Positions 1 to 8,857 of a stretch of DNA of 48,793 nucleotides are shown here, in pieces. The notes under the pieces were generated by a model. It had not been told where the DNA came from, ran no database searches, and saw nothing but the letters and a program-made list of their open reading frames with translations. The translations under genes and the position numbers were made by a program. Source of the stretch: Trueperaceae bacterium (GTDB lineage Bacteria > Deinococcota > Deinococci > Deinococcales > Trueperaceae); contig JACFNR010000006.1 in NCBI GenBank assembly GCA_019454765.1, forward strand, positions 49,911 to 98,703, read 5' to 3'. Position 1 is the first letter of the stretch; every line of letters starts with the position of its first letter.

Positions 1-416
1 CCACCGGCGGTTCCCGGGGGTGCGGTGACCGTCACGGTGAAGCTGGCGTTCAGGCCGGGGCCCCGCACGCTGACGGTGTGGTCGCCGGGCTTCTCGAGGG
101 GCGTGCTGAAGCGCAGCACGCCGGACCTGTCGGTGCGCACCTCGGTGGCGCGAGACGGTTCGCCCGCCGGCGTGACGGTGACGCGGTAGGCGGCGTCGGG
201 CGCCAGCGCGGCGCCGCTCAGGTGCAGGACCTGGCCCACCTCGTACTGGTAGGCGTCCAGGCCGACCGTCGGGGCGGCCTGCGCCAACGCCCGACCGCCG
301 AGCAGCGCCAGCAGGATGGCGGCGACGAGCCTCGACCTCAGCAGGGCGGCTGCGGGCGGCCCCATCAGCTTCGGGAGCACGCTCGCCGGCTTCGGGGCGG
401 CGCGGGAAGTGGACAT
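1..416 (-). CDS. secreted Ig-like protein, 3' end outside window
   Basis: This minus-strand gene runs off the left edge, so only the first 138 codons are visible. The N-terminus has basic residues, then a hydrophobic stretch (about residues 29-43) ending in ALA-QA near residue 46, which reads as a Sec signal peptide with a long n-region. The rest (a VTVTPAG segment, then alternating hydrophobic residues and TVSVRGPGLNASFTVTVTAP) looks like beta-sandwich, Ig-like sequence, so an extracytoplasmic location is inferred. The ATG at 416 is favoured because a TAATGT -10 box ends 6 nt before it. An internal ATG at 365 would give a more ordinary signal length. No specific family or function is recognised. 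Confidence 0.6.
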   Translation of the reverse strand, partial: MSTSRAAPKPASVLPKLMGPPAAALLRSRLVAAILLALLGGRALAQAAPTVGLDAYQYEVGQVLHLSGAALAPDAAYRVTVTPAGEPSRATEVRTDRSGVLRFSTPLEKPGDHTVSVRGPGLNASFTVTVTAPPGTAG

Positions 417-422
417 GCGCTC

Positions 423-428
423 ACATTA
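423..428 (-). promoter_or_regulatory. -10 box TAATGT, leaderless
   Basis: TAATGT on the minus strand ends 6 nt before the ATG at 416, predicting a leaderless mRNA. No -35 box is visible. Confidence 0.5.
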
Positions 429-503
429 CCGCACGCCATGACCCGCCTCGCGGGCGGTCATCCCACGTGGCTTCCTTCGCGTCGCGTCCGACTGGGACGC
501 TGC

Positions 504-509
504 TATAGT
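504..509 (+). promoter_or_regulatory. -10 box TATAGT, leaderless
   Basis: TATAGT ends 6 nt before the GTG at 516. Transcription would begin at or next to the start codon, and no Shine-Dalgarno sequence fits in the gap. Confidence 0.6.
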
Positions 510-515
510 GCCTTC

Positions 516-1283
516 GTGCAGGCCGAAGTCGCTGCCAGACTCGCGCTCCCGCTGCCGCCCGACGCCGCGACGTGGGGAGTGGCGGAGGTGGCGCCGGAGG
601 GCGCGCCGGAGGGCGCGCCGGGGGGCGCGCGCGCCCGACTCTTGCTGTACGCCGCTCGCGAGGCCGTGACGGCTCGCCTCGACGCCGAGTGCGGCCCCCT
701 CGGCTGGTCGTTCACGCTGGCGCCGCTCGGCGCCTCCGCGCTCGTCGCCAACCTCACCCTGCAGGGGGTGACCCGGGCCGTCGTCGTGCCGGCCTTGGCC
801 GTCGGCGTGGCGAGCAGCGGCGACCTGGCCCTCGCGGCCTGCGCCCGCTCGTTCGGGCTGGGCCTGCCGTTCGTCACCGAGCACGAGAGCTACTGGGTCG
901 ACTTCGACCCGGAGTCGAACGAGCCCCTCTACCTGCCCGAGCCCGTCGTTGCGGGGAGGGGAGTCGTGCCCTCCGGTCCACGGGCAGGCGAGGGTGTCGG
1001 CGCGGTCGAGGGCCGAGCCGGAGGTCCGGCGCTGGAGCCGGCCGCCGGCGACGGTGGCACCCTGGCGTTCGAGCAGCGGCTCGAGGCGCGCAACGGCAAC
1101 GCCGGTGCGGGTGCGGGGCATCAGGTGATCGAGAGGCTGGTCGAGCGGCTCAAGGAGCTCGGGCTCGGCAAGGAGGCGGCGCGGCTCGTGATCAGGTACC
1201 AGGGTTACGGCCGCACGCCCGAGGAGTCGCGCGAACTCTACGGGCGGTTGAGGGCGATGTTGCCGGGGGTCGGGGCCCCATGA
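516..1283 (+). CDS. DdrA/Rad52-like single-strand annealing protein
   Basis: A 255-residue protein resembling the Rad52/DdrA family, which binds single-stranded DNA ends and promotes annealing in DNA repair. Residues 39-60 (RARLLLYAAREAVTARLDAECG, split here as RARLLLYAAREA and VTARLDAECG) match the family pattern of a variable-length strand, then a helix ending RLD..xG, followed by W64. Residues 98-118 (VASSGDLALAACARSFGLGL) fit the pattern where family members have S-D-A-L-K-R-A-A-x-x-F-G-I-G. The C-terminus (about 185-250) is a charged helical tail containing RLVERLKELGLGKEAARL. The GTG at 516 is chosen because of the TATAGT box; upstream in-frame codons are not supported. Residues 27-38 are encoded by a 12-bp tandem repeat. 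Family assignment is by pattern only; overall identity looks low. Confidence 0.6.
   Translation: MQAEVAARLALPLPPDAATWGVAEVAPEGAPEGAPGGARARLLLYAAREAVTARLDAECGPLGWSFTLAPLGASALVANLTLQGVTRAVVVPALAVGVASSGDLALAACARSFGLGLPFVTEHESYWVDFDPESNEPLYLPEPVVAGRGVVPSGPRAGEGVGAVEGRAGGPALEPAAGDGGTLAFEQRLEARNGNAGAGAGHQVIERLVERLKELGLGKEAARLVIRYQGYGRTPEESRELYGRLRAMLPGVGAP
594..629 (+). repeat. three tandem 12-bp units in the DdrA-like gene
   Basis: The unit ccggagggcgcg occurs at 594-605 and 606-617, and as ccggggggcgcg at 618-629. It encodes the in-frame series EGAP-EGAP-GGA; unit gain or loss would keep the frame. Confidence 0.85.
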
Positions 1284-1302
1284 CCGACCGCTGGGCGGCC
1301 GC

Positions 1303-2052
1303 GTGATAAAGGTTATCGCCATCGGTGACGTGCACGGCCAGTGGCCCGAGTTGTGGCGCGTCCTCAAGGCGTCGGCGGCCGCAACCGCCACGCTCGAGCC
1401 CACCCAGGCGGTGATCGAGGGCCGCTACCGGGTGGTGTGTGTGGGCGACCTGGTGCATTACAAGGAGGCCCGCGACTACGCCAACGCGGTCGGGGTGGAG
1501 CCGTACGACCCGGACGACGCGGATCACCTGCGGCGCGCCGCCAAGGCGCAGATCAGGGAGCTATACCGCTTCAAGCGTTACGTCGACCAGGCAGCCGGGA
1601 ACGTGACCGTCATCCTGGGTAACCACGACGAGGCGGCGCGCGACCATCGCTACGAGCTGTCGACGAGGGGCGGGATGCGTCACGTGGAGTTCGACCCCGC
1701 CAAGGGCGGGGTGGAGCTGCCCGCGGACCTGAACGACTGGTTCGGCAGCATGCCGCGCGAGGTCGTCCACCACGGGGTGCAGTTCGCGCACGCCGGACCG
1801 CTGCCCGGCATGCAGGTCTTCGACGACTTCTTCTACCACGACCCCGACACGAAGACCTGGTGGTACAACAAGCCCGAACTCGTCAAGCAGGCGGGCCACC
1901 GCTTCGGCGTGTACGGCCACACCGTGATGAAGGACGGCGTCTACGTCGACCGCGACAACGGCTTCGCGATGATCGACGCCCTCGGCAAGCTGCAGTTCCT
2001 CGAGCTCCTCCTCGACGACGAGCGGCTCGAGCTCAGCGTGATGCAACTCTGA
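1303..2052 (+). CDS. calcineurin-like metallophosphoesterase
   Basis: A 249-residue binuclear-metal phosphoesterase of the PPP-like/Ap4A-hydrolase type. The motifs appear in order: GDVHG (residues 8-12), VGDLVH (about 46), GNHDEA (about 105), AHAG (about 163) and YGHTVMKDG (about 205). All canonical metal ligands are therefore present, unlike the homologous fold at 31437-32180. The substrate cannot be deduced; diadenosine tetraphosphate and phosphoprotein are both plausible for this group. The start is a GTG at 1303, 19 nt after the DdrA-like gene, so co-transcription with it is likely. It converges on ftsE with only 4 nt between the stop codons. Confidence 0.75.
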   Translation: MIKVIAIGDVHGQWPELWRVLKASAAATATLEPTQAVIEGRYRVVCVGDLVHYKEARDYANAVGVEPYDPDDADHLRRAAKAQIRELYRFKRYVDQAAGNVTVILGNHDEAARDHRYELSTRGGMRHVEFDPAKGGVELPADLNDWFGSMPREVVHHGVQFAHAGPLPGMQVFDDFFYHDPDTKTWWYNKPELVKQAGHRFGVYGHTVMKDGVYVDRDNGFAMIDALGKLQFLELLLDDERLELSVMQL

Positions 2053-2062
2053 CGGGTCAGAG
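2047..2062. terminator. short palindrome spanning both stop codons
   Basis: CTCTGA (2047-2052) pairs with TCAGAG (2057-2062) around a 4-nt loop, and the arms contain the stop codons of the two convergent genes. With a 6-bp stem and no U-tract, terminator function is only a suggestion. Confidence 0.35.
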
Positions 2063-2737
2063 CGAGTAGCCGCCGCGCGCGTCGTCGCGCACGAGTTCGC
2101 CGTTGCGCAGGACCAGGGTGCGCCGCTTGTAGCTGTCGACGAGGTCGCGGGCGTGCGTGGCCACCAGGATGGTGGTGCCGCGCAGGTTGATGTCGTCGAG
2201 GAGTTCCATGATCTCCAGGGCCGTGTCGGGGTCAAGGTTGCCGGTCGGCTCGTCTGCCAGGAGGAGCGGCGCGTCCGTGACCATCGCGCGCGCGATGGCC
2301 ACCCGTTGCTGCTCGCCGAGGCTGAGCTCGATGGGGTAGGCCTTGCGCTTGTGGACGAGGCCCACCTGCCGCAACACCGTCATGGCGCGTTGCTCGTGGT
2401 TCCCGCGCGCCTGCGTGGCGCGCAGCGCGAACATGAGGTTGTCGAGCGCGGACAGGTGCCCGAGGAGGCGGTGGTCCTGGAAGATCATGCCGATGCTGCG
2501 CCGCAGCAGCGGTAGCCTCGACTCGGCCAGGCGGGCCACGTCCTGCCCGCCGACGCTGACGGTGCCCTCGCTGGCCACCACGCGCCTGAGCATGAGCGAC
2601 AGGAGCGTCGACTTGCCCGCCCCCGAGTGGCCCGTCACGTACACGAACTCGCCCTTGGCGATCTGGAAGTCGACGTCCTTGAGGGCGTGGGTGTGCGTGC
2701 GCGGGTACGTCTTGGTGACGTGACGGAACTCGACCAT
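2057..2737 (-). CDS. ftsE: cell-division ABC ATPase FtsE
   Basis: A 226-residue ABC ATPase of the FtsE type, which with the membrane protein FtsX forms a divisome complex controlling peptidoglycan hydrolases. Visible motifs are Walker [10 protein letters not shown] (about residue 36), Q-loop FQD, signature LSLGEQQR, Walker [10 protein letters not shown] and switch His in VATHA. The N-terminus [12 protein letters not shown] and the short [18 protein letters not shown] ending are typical. The ATG is at 2737. The expected partner ftsX does not follow: the next gene downstream is a convergent metallophosphoesterase, and upstream lies a nucleoside hydrolase. FtsX must be encoded elsewhere if this is a true FtsE; other short LolD-like ATPases are an alternative. 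Confidence 0.85.
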   Translation of the reverse strand: MVEFRHVTKTYPRTHTHALKDVDFQIAKGEFVYVTGHSGAGKSTLLSLMLRRVVASEGTVSVGGQDVARLAESRLPLLRRSIGMIFQDHRLLGHLSALDNLMFALRATQARGNHEQRAMTVLRQVGLVHKRKAYPIELSLGEQQRVAIARAMVTDAPLLLADEPTGNLDPDTALEIMELLDDINLRGTTILVATHARDLVDSYKRRTLVLRNGELVRDDARGGYSL

Positions 2738-2784
2738 GGCGGTGCTATGCGGCTCTGCGCCGCGAGCGCCGCGCGGCGCCGCTC

Positions 2785-3705
2785 TCACCTGGACGCCCCC
2801 AACGCGTCCATCAGGACCTGGAACGCGCCGGCGTCGTCCAGCTTGGTGAGCACCGTGGCGTTCGGCGCCGCGGTGCGCTTGCCGGTGCGGCGGTCCACGA
2901 CGGTCATGCCGCGCGTGACGGTGCCCTCGCACTCCACGACCACATGGCGGCGTTCCGACTCGAACAGGTGCGGGTCGGTGACCGCCAGCACGGAGCAGGG
3001 GTCGTGGAGCGGCCCGAGCGGGGCGCCGTAGGACGCGGCGTAGGCCGCGACGAAGTGCTCGAGCAGGTCGGCGGTGAAGGTGGCGGTGCGAGTGCCGAGC
3101 GCGCGGATCTGGGCGATGCGCTTGCGCTCCATCATGAACTGGTGGGTGAGGTCCAGGCCGGCGAGGACGATGTTGGCGCCGGACTCGAACACGAGTTGGG
3201 CCGCCTCGGGGTCGGCCCAGATGTTGAACTCGGCGGCGGCGGTCACGTTGCCGGGACCGTAGGCTCCACCCATGACGCTGATGCCCGCCAGGCGCTGCGC
3301 CAGTCCGGGCTCCAGCAGGAGGGCGAGGGCGACGTTGGTGAGCGGTCCGACCGCCACCAGCCACAGGTCGTCGCGCGCCTCCGCGGCTTGGAGTATGGCC
3401 GTCACGGCCGGCAGCTCGGCGGCGCCACGCGTGAGCGCCGGGAGCTCCGGGCCGTCGAGGCCCGACTTGCCGTGGATGTACTCGGCGTGTTCTGCGGCGC
3501 GGACGAGCGGCTTGGCGGCGCCGACGTGGAGCGGCGCGCGGACGTCTGCCACCTGGCAGGCGACGAGCCCGTTGCGTTGGGTGAGGGTCAGCGGCGCGTT
3601 GCCGCTGACCACGCTTATGCCGACGAGTTCGGAGCGCTGCGCCGCGAGGAAGATGGCGATGGCGTCGTCGTGCCCGGGGTCGCAATCGAGCCAGATGGGG
3701 AGCAC
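2785..3705 (-). CDS. nucleoside hydrolase (inosine-uridine preferring type)
   Basis: A 306-residue ribonucleoside hydrolase that cleaves the N-glycosidic bond to give base plus ribose for salvage. The N-terminal calcium-binding aspartate cluster DCDPGHDDAIAI (residues 6-17) is intact. Further family features are VAVGPLTNVALAL (about 114), MGGAYGPGNVTAAAEFNIW (about 146) and the C-terminal metal-site GPLHDPCSV (about 234). Length matches the family. The start GTG at 3705 is supported by a TACTAT -10 box 6 nt upstream. It lies between gyrA and ftsE on the same strand but has its own promoter. Base preference cannot be predicted. Confidence 0.88.
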   Translation of the reverse strand: MLPIWLDCDPGHDDAIAIFLAAQRSELVGISVVSGNAPLTLTQRNGLVACQVADVRAPLHVGAAKPLVRAAEHAEYIHGKSGLDGPELPALTRGAAELPAVTAILQAAEARDDLWLVAVGPLTNVALALLLEPGLAQRLAGISVMGGAYGPGNVTAAAEFNIWADPEAAQLVFESGANIVLAGLDLTHQFMMERKRIAQIRALGTRTATFTADLLEHFVAAYAASYGAPLGPLHDPCSVLAVTDPHLFESERRHVVVECEGTVTRGMTVVDRRTGKRTAAPNATVLTKLDDAGAFQVLMDALGASR

Positions 3706-3711
3706 GCCGGC

Positions 3712-3717
3712 ATAGTA
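3712..3717 (-). promoter_or_regulatory. -10 box TACTAT, leaderless
   Basis: TACTAT on the minus strand ends 6 nt before the GTG of the nucleoside hydrolase at 3705. Confidence 0.6.
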
Positions 3718-3740
3718 CCAAGGCGTCCTCCCCGGGTGGC

Positions 3741-6185
3741 TCAACCGAGCGGCGCCAGCTCCTCCTCGCTCGGCATGACGCCGGCGGCCACCACGCGGTC
3801 GCCCTCGCCGAGGCGCATGATGTTCACGCCCTGCGTGGCGCGCCCGTAGGAGCTGACCTCCTTGACGGCGGTGCGGATGAGGATGCCGTTCTCCGACAGG
3901 ACGAACAGCTCCTCGGTGCCCGTGACCGGCTCCAGCGTGACCATGGCGCCGGTGCGATCCGACAGGCGGTGCCCGATGACCCCCTGCCCACCGCGGCCCT
4001 GCACGGGGAACTCGGCGAGCGGGGTGCGCTTGCCGAGGCCCTGCTCCGTGACGCTCAGGAGCTCGGCCCCCTCGCTCTGCGCGGCGGGGATGGCGGCGAG
4101 GCTGACCACCGCGTCGCCCTTGCGGAGGCGGATGCCGATGACGCCCTGCGTGGCGCGACCCGTCTCGCGGGCGCCCTCCTCGGCGAAGCGGATGGCCTGG
4201 CCGTCCTGCGTGCCGAGGATCACGTCCGCGTTGCCGTCCGTGATGCGCACCGCCACCAACTGGTCGCCGTCCAGCAGGTTGATGGCGACGAGGCCCGCCG
4301 CGTTGATGTTGCCGTACTCGCGGATCAGCGTGCGCTTCACAAGGCCGCCACGCGTGGCGAACACGAAGTAGCCGTCCTGGTCGAGGTCCTTGAGCGACAA
4401 CACGGTCTGCACGTTCTCGCCGTCCGTCAGCGGGAGCAGGTTGCGGATGTGGCCACCGCGGGCGGCGCGCTCGAACTCGGGCACATCGTAGATCTTCTCG
4501 CGGTACACCCGCCCGCGGTCGGTGAAGAAGAGGAGGAAGTCGTGCGTGCTGCCCACTAGGAGGATCGAGTTGACGTCGTCCTCCTTCGCCTTGGCGGCGG
4601 TGGCGCCCCGCCCGCCGCGCGCCTGCTGGCGGTAGGCGCTGATGGCCGTGCGCTTGATGTAGCCGCCGCGCGTGAGGGTGACCGCCACCGTCTCCTCGGC
4701 GATCAGGTCCTCCTTGTCGATGTCGTCGGTGAGGTCGGTGATCAGCGTGCGGCGCGGGTCGGCGAACTGCTTCTTGACGTCGAGCAGCTCGCGCCGGATC
4801 ACGCGCCACAGCTCGGCGGCGTCCTCGAGGATGAGCGTGAGGCGCGCGATCTCCTCCAGGAGGCCGCGGTACTCCTCGTCGATCTTCTCGCGCTCGAGGC
4901 CCGTGAGGCGCTGGAGGCGCATGTCGAGGACGGCCTGCGCCTGCGGGTCGGAGAGCCCGAACTCGCGCATGAGCGCCGCCTTGGCCTCGGGCCCGTCCTT
5001 CGAGGCGCGGATGAGGGCGATGACGGCGTCGAGGTTGTCGAGGGCGATGAGGTAGCCCTCGAGGATGTGGGCCCGCTCACGCGCCTTGCGCAGCTCGAAA
5101 TCCGAGCGGCGCCTCACGATCACCACGCGGTGATCGAGGTAATGCCTGAGCATCTCCTTGAGGGAGAGGACGCGGGGGGCGTTGTCGACGATCACCACGT
5201 TGTTGACGGCGAACGTGGTCTGCAACTGCGTGAACTTGTAGAGCTGGTTCAATACCAACTCGGGGATGCTGCCGCGCTTGAGCTCGAACACGATGCGCAT
5301 GCCGTGCCGGTCCGATTCGTCGCGGATGTTGCTGATGTCCTCGATCTTCTTGCCGCGCACCAGTTGTGCCACGTTCTGGATGAGCGACGTCTTGTTCACC
5401 TGGTAGGGGATCTCGGTGACCACGATGGCCGTCTTCTGGTTGTGGTCCTCGATGCGGGCGCGGCCGCGCACGCGGATGGAGCCGCGCCCGGTCTCGAACG
5501 CCTGCCTGATGCCCTCGCGCCCGATGATGCCGCCGGTGGGGAAGTCGGGGCCGTGCACGTGGCGCATGAGCTCGGTGGTCTCTATTGCCGGGTCCTCGAT
5601 CATCGCCAGCAGGCCGTCGACGACCTCGCCGAGGTTGTGGGGCGCCATGTTGGTGGCCATGCCCACCGCGATGCCGGCGGCGCCGTTCACCAGCAGGTTC
5701 GGGACGGAGGCGGGTAGCACCGTCGGCTCCTGCAGGGTGCCGTCGAAGTTGTCGCGGAAATCGATGGTCTCCTTGTCGATGTCCTGCAACATCGCCTCGG
5801 CCACGGTGGTGAGGCGCGCCTCGGTGTAGCGGTAGGCCGCCGCCGGGTCGCCGTCGATGGAGCCGAAGTTCCCCTGACCGTCCACGAGCCGGTAACGCAG
5901 GTTCCAATCCTGCGCCAGGCGCACCATGGCCTCGTAGATGGCCGCGTCGCCGTGCGGGTGGTACTTGCCGATGACCTCGCCCACCACGCCGGCGCTCTTG
6001 GAGTGCTTGCGGTTCGACGCGAGCCCCATCTGGTGCATGGCGAACAGGATGCGCCGCTGCACGGGCTTGAGCCCGTCACGCACGTCGGGAAGCGCGCGTT
6101 CCACGATCACCGACATGGCGTAGTTGATGAAGCTCGTCTTGATCTCGTCCGTGATCTGGACCGGGACGACCTGTCCTTCGTTCAA
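3741..6185 (-). CDS. gyrA: DNA gyrase subunit A
   Basis: An 814-residue GyrA, the breakage-reunion subunit that with GyrB introduces negative supercoils. The N-terminal region is canonical, including [33 protein letters not shown] and the catalytic Tyr120 in [10 protein letters not shown]. The C-terminal beta-pinwheel begins with a degenerate GyrA box, QARGGRG, near residue 520, which favours gyrase over ParC. The quinolone-determining position usually occupied by Ser is Ala81, and the following acidic residue is Glu85. The start is a TTG at 6185, chosen because a GGAGG (6191-6195, minus strand) lies 5 nt upstream and the protein begins as GyrA proteins do. This is one of few SD-led genes here. 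Confidence 0.97.
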   Translation of the reverse strand: MNEGQVVPVQITDEIKTSFINYAMSVIVERALPDVRDGLKPVQRRILFAMHQMGLASNRKHSKSAGVVGEVIGKYHPHGDAAIYEAMVRLAQDWNLRYRLVDGQGNFGSIDGDPAAAYRYTEARLTTVAEAMLQDIDKETIDFRDNFDGTLQEPTVLPASVPNLLVNGAAGIAVGMATNMAPHNLGEVVDGLLAMIEDPAIETTELMRHVHGPDFPTGGIIGREGIRQAFETGRGSIRVRGRARIEDHNQKTAIVVTEIPYQVNKTSLIQNVAQLVRGKKIEDISNIRDESDRHGMRIVFELKRGSIPELVLNQLYKFTQLQTTFAVNNVVIVDNAPRVLSLKEMLRHYLDHRVVIVRRRSDFELRKARERAHILEGYLIALDNLDAVIALIRASKDGPEAKAALMREFGLSDPQAQAVLDMRLQRLTGLEREKIDEEYRGLLEEIARLTLILEDAAELWRVIRRELLDVKKQFADPRRTLITDLTDDIDKEDLIAEETVAVTLTRGGYIKRTAISAYRQQARGGRGATAAKAKEDDVNSILLVGSTHDFLLFFTDRGRVYREKIYDVPEFERAARGGHIRNLLPLTDGENVQTVLSLKDLDQDGYFVFATRGGLVKRTLIREYGNINAAGLVAINLLDGDQLVAVRITDGNADVILGTQDGQAIRFAEEGARETGRATQGVIGIRLRKGDAVVSLAAIPAAQSEGAELLSVTEQGLGKRTPLAEFPVQGRGGQGVIGHRLSDRTGAMVTLEPVTGTEELFVLSENGILIRTAVKEVSSYGRATQGVNIMRLGEGDRVVAAGVMPSEEELAPLG

Positions 6186-6315
6186 CGTGACCTCCGAAGC
6201 CTACCGGCCGCTCGGCGAGGCACCACGCCGGAACCGGCCCGGGCCTAACGGGGCCAGCAGGGGTGCGGTGAGTGGTTGCCGGGTGCCGCGCGCGCAGTAG
6301 GCGGCCTGACACGCG

Positions 6316-6321
6316 ATTCTA
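6316..6321 (-). promoter_or_regulatory. candidate gyrA -10 box TAGAAT
   Basis: TAGAAT on the minus strand would give a leader of about 125 nt before the TTG. TAGGCT at 6198-6203 is a nearer alternative. The 262-bp gyrA-purB gap holds no gene. Confidence 0.35.
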
Positions 6322-6433
6322 CCACTTGCCCCGCTGCTCGCGGGCCCGACCCCGCGACGGCCAGGCCGCCGGCGAGCCCGCCCCGGGCCCCGCGGGGACG
6401 ACGGGGTGGCGCGGAGCCGGACCGGGCCCGTGG

Positions 6434-6439
6434 TAGCTT
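6434..6439 (+). promoter_or_regulatory. -10 box TAGCTT, leaderless
   Basis: TAGCTT ends 8 nt before the purB ATG at 6448; this is the weakest hexamer of the leaderless set. Confidence 0.4.
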
Positions 6440-6447
6440 GCCGCCAG

Positions 6448-7752
6448 ATGATAGACCGCTACACCACGCACGACATGCGGCGCCTGTGGAGCGAGGCGGA
6501 GCGCTACCGCACCTGGCTCGAGGTGGAACTCGCCGCCACCGAGGCGTGGGAGGCCGTGGGCGAGGTGCCGGCGGGCACGACCGCGGGCCTGCGCGCCGCC
6601 GCCGCCCACGCCCCCCTCGACGACGCCTTCGCGGAGCGCGTGGCCGCGCTCGAGGCCGAGACCCGCCACGACATCGTGGCGTTCACGCGGGCGCTCAGCG
6701 AGCGCCTCGGCCCGGGCGCGCGCTACGTCCACTACGGCCTGACGAGCACGGACGTGGTCGACACCGCCCAGAACCTCATCCTGCGTCGCGCGCTCGCTCT
6801 CGTCCTGGCCGAGGTTCGCGCCGTGCGCGAGCGGCTCCTCGCGCTGGCGCAACGCCACCGCCACACGCCCTGCGTCGGCCGCACCCACGGAATCCACGCC
6901 GAGCCGATGACCTTCGGGCTCAAGTTCCTGAACTTCGCCGCCGCCTTCGGCCGCGACGAGGCGCGCCTCGAGCGGGCGCGCGAGGCCATCTCCGTGGCCA
7001 TGCTGTCGGGCTCGGTGGGCACCTACGCGCACGTCCCGCCGGGGATCGAGGCGGCGGTGGCGGCAAGCCTGGGGCTGACGCCCGACCCCATCACCAACCA
7101 GACGGTGGCGCGCGACCGTCACGCCGAGGTGATGGCCTCTCTCGCCATCGTGGGCACGAGCATCGAGCGCGTGGCCCTGGAGATACGGCACCTGCAACGC
7201 ACGGAGGTGCGGGAGGCGCAGGAGGGCTTCGCGAAGGGGCAGACCGGCTCCTCCTCCATGCCGCATAAGAAGAACCCGATCGCCAGCGAGAACCTGACCG
7301 GCGTGGCGCGCCTCATGCGCGCCAACCTGCAAGCGGCCCTCGAGAACGTCGCGCTCTGGCACGAGCGCGACATCAGCCACTCCGCCGCGGAGCGCGTCAT
7401 CCTGCCCGACACGACGTCGTTGGCCGTCTACGCCCTCAGGCGCCTGGCGAGCGTGCTCGACGGCCTCGTCGTCGACGAGGCGCGCATGGCCGAGAACCTC
7501 GACGCCTTGGGCGGCCTCGTCTACTCGCAGCGCGCGCTGCACCTGCTCATCGAGGCCGGCATGAGCCGCGAGGCCGCCTACGCCCTCGTGCAGCGCGCGA
7601 GCCTGCGCTGCTGGGAGACGGGCGAACGCCTCAAGGACATCCTCGCCGCCGAACCCGAGGTGCCGCTCGCCTCGGAGCAGCTGGAGGCGGCCTTCAGCCC
7701 CGACTGGTACCTGCGCTTCGTCGACGACGTGTTCGCCCGCAACGGTCTCTGA
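6448..7752 (+). CDS. purB: adenylosuccinate lyase
   Basis: A 434-residue fumarase/aspartase-superfamily lyase that acts twice in purine synthesis, splitting SAICAR to AICAR plus fumarate and adenylosuccinate to AMP plus fumarate. The flexible signature loop [16 protein letters not shown] (about residue 268) contains the catalytic Ser. [15 protein letters not shown] (about 93) and [11 protein letters not shown] (about 146) are the other two conserved regions, giving the catalytic His. The start ATG at 6448 ([14 protein letters not shown]) is typical of the family and is followed 20 nt after the stop by purC-purS, the gene for the preceding enzyme. The two are on one strand but purCS has its own -10 box. 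Confidence 0.97.
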   Translation: MIDRYTTHDMRRLWSEAERYRTWLEVELAATEAWEAVGEVPAGTTAGLRAAAAHAPLDDAFAERVAALEAETRHDIVAFTRALSERLGPGARYVHYGLTSTDVVDTAQNLILRRALALVLAEVRAVRERLLALAQRHRHTPCVGRTHGIHAEPMTFGLKFLNFAAAFGRDEARLERAREAISVAMLSGSVGTYAHVPPGIEAAVAASLGLTPDPITNQTVARDRHAEVMASLAIVGTSIERVALEIRHLQRTEVREAQEGFAKGQTGSSSMPHKKNPIASENLTGVARLMRANLQAALENVALWHERDISHSAAERVILPDTTSLAVYALRRLASVLDGLVVDEARMAENLDALGGLVYSQRALHLLIEAGMSREAAYALVQRASLRCWETGERLKDILAAEPEVPLASEQLEAAFSPDWYLRFVDDVFARNGL

Positions 7753-7760
7753 GCGCCTGC

Positions 7761-7766
7761 TATCAT
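7761..7766 (+). promoter_or_regulatory. -10 box TATCAT, leaderless
   Basis: TATCAT lies in the 20-nt gap after purB and ends 6 nt before the GTG of purCS. Confidence 0.55.
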
Positions 7767-7772
7767 CCTGGA

Positions 7773-8846
7773 GTGAAGCCGCAACGCACGGAACTGCGCT
7801 ACGAGGGTAAGGCCAAGAAGGTCTACGCCACCACCGACCCGGGCCGGTACGTCGTCGAGTTCAAGGACGACGCCACCGCCTTCAACGCCCGCAAGCGCGG
7901 GACGGTCGAGGGCAAGGGCGTCGTGAACGCCGGCGTGTCGGCGCGCATCTTCGAGTTCCTCGAGCGCGCCGGCGTGCCCACGCACTTCGAGGCGTTGCTC
8001 TCGCCCCGCGAGCAGCTCGTCGAGGCGGTCACCATCGTGCCGCTCGAGGTGGTGGTCCGCAACCGCGCGGCCGGGTCGTTCGCGCAGCGCTACGGCGTGC
8101 CGGAGGGGGGAGTGCTCGAGCCGGTGGTGGTCGAGTGGTGCCTGAAGGACGACGCCCTCGGCGACCCGCCCATCAACGACGCCGCCGCCGTCGCGCTCGG
8201 CGTGGTCACGCCCGAGGTGCTCGAGGAGATGTTCGAGCTGACCACGCAGGTGAACGACCTCCTCGTGCCGTACTTCGCCGCCCGCGGCCTCGACCTCGTC
8301 GACTTCAAGCTCGAGTTCGGGACGAGCGCCGACGGCGAGGTGCTCCTGGCCGACGAGATCAGCCCCGACACCTGCCGGCTCTGGGACCTCGCGACGGGTG
8401 AGAAGCTAGACAAGGACAGGTTCCGGCGCGACCTCGGCGGCGTCGAGGAGGCGTACCAGGAGGTGGCGCGCCGCGTGGCGGAGGGGACGGCCGAGGACGA
8501 CGCCATCCTCCGCCGCGGCGGCCTCGACGACGAGGCGGACGGCGGGCACGCCCACGCGCACGCGCCGGCGCATGGGGCCTCGTGGCGCGCCGAGGTCGAC
8601 GTGATGCTGCGACGCTCCATCCTCGACCCGCAAGGGCGGGCCGTGGAGGCCACGCTGCGGCGGTTGGGCCACGACAACGTCGCCAACGTGCGGGTGGGCA
8701 AGCGCATACTGCTCGACGCCACCGGCGAGTATGGCGCCGTGCTCGAGCAGGTCGAGGAGCTGGCCACCGACCTGCTGGCGAACCCGGTGATGGAGGACGT
8801 GAGCGTCTCCCTCGCCGGCGCTGAGCCCGGAGGGGAGGAGCGCTGA
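7773..8846 (+). CDS. purC: fused SAICAR synthase PurC and FGAM synthase subunit PurS
   Basis: One 357-residue reading frame carries two purine enzymes. Residues 1 to about 240 are PurC, which joins CAIR to aspartate with [31 protein letters not shown] and [14 protein letters not shown] are its hallmarks. After a linker of about 30 residues, which includes the His-rich [12 protein letters not shown], residues 271-348 match a whole PurS ([20 protein letters not shown], then [12 protein letters not shown] and [12 protein letters not shown]). PurS is normally a separate protein of about 80 residues that bridges PurQ and PurL. There is no stop or frameshift between the domains. The GTG at 7773 follows a TATCAT box by 6 nt. 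purQ and purL are not downstream; a hydrolase is. The fusion is directly visible; its enzymology is inferred. Confidence 0.93.
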   Translation: MKPQRTELRYEGKAKKVYATTDPGRYVVEFKDDATAFNARKRGTVEGKGVVNAGVSARIFEFLERAGVPTHFEALLSPREQLVEAVTIVPLEVVVRNRAAGSFAQRYGVPEGGVLEPVVVEWCLKDDALGDPPINDAAAVALGVVTPEVLEEMFELTTQVNDLLVPYFAARGLDLVDFKLEFGTSADGEVLLADEISPDTCRLWDLATGEKLDKDRFRRDLGGVEEAYQEVARRVAEGTAEDDAILRRGGLDDEADGGHAHAHAPAHGASWRAEVDVMLRRSILDPQGRAVEATLRRLGHDNVANVRVGKRILLDATGEYGAVLEQVEELATDLLANPVMEDVSVSLAGAEPGGEER

Positions 8847-8857
8847 AAGCGCCGCTC

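Noticed and set aside
481-515. -35 boxes for the leaderless promoters
   Set aside because: I looked about 17 nt upstream of several -10 boxes (for example 504, 7761, 22916, 36872, 38752) and found no repeated TTGACA-like hexamer; calling any would be invention.
426-1403. Long antisense reading frame opposite the DdrA-like gene
   Set aside because: High-GC third positions make antisense frames open; the translation is Arg/Pro/Gly-rich with no family pattern, and the plus strand has a recognised protein with a promoter.
2944-3849. Plus-strand frame opposite the nucleoside hydrolase
   Set aside because: It covers a full minus-strand nucleoside hydrolase with its catalytic motifs; low-complexity composition marks it as a shadow. 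The same holds for many frames across gyrA, tsaD, nnr and the tRNA nucleotidyltransferase.
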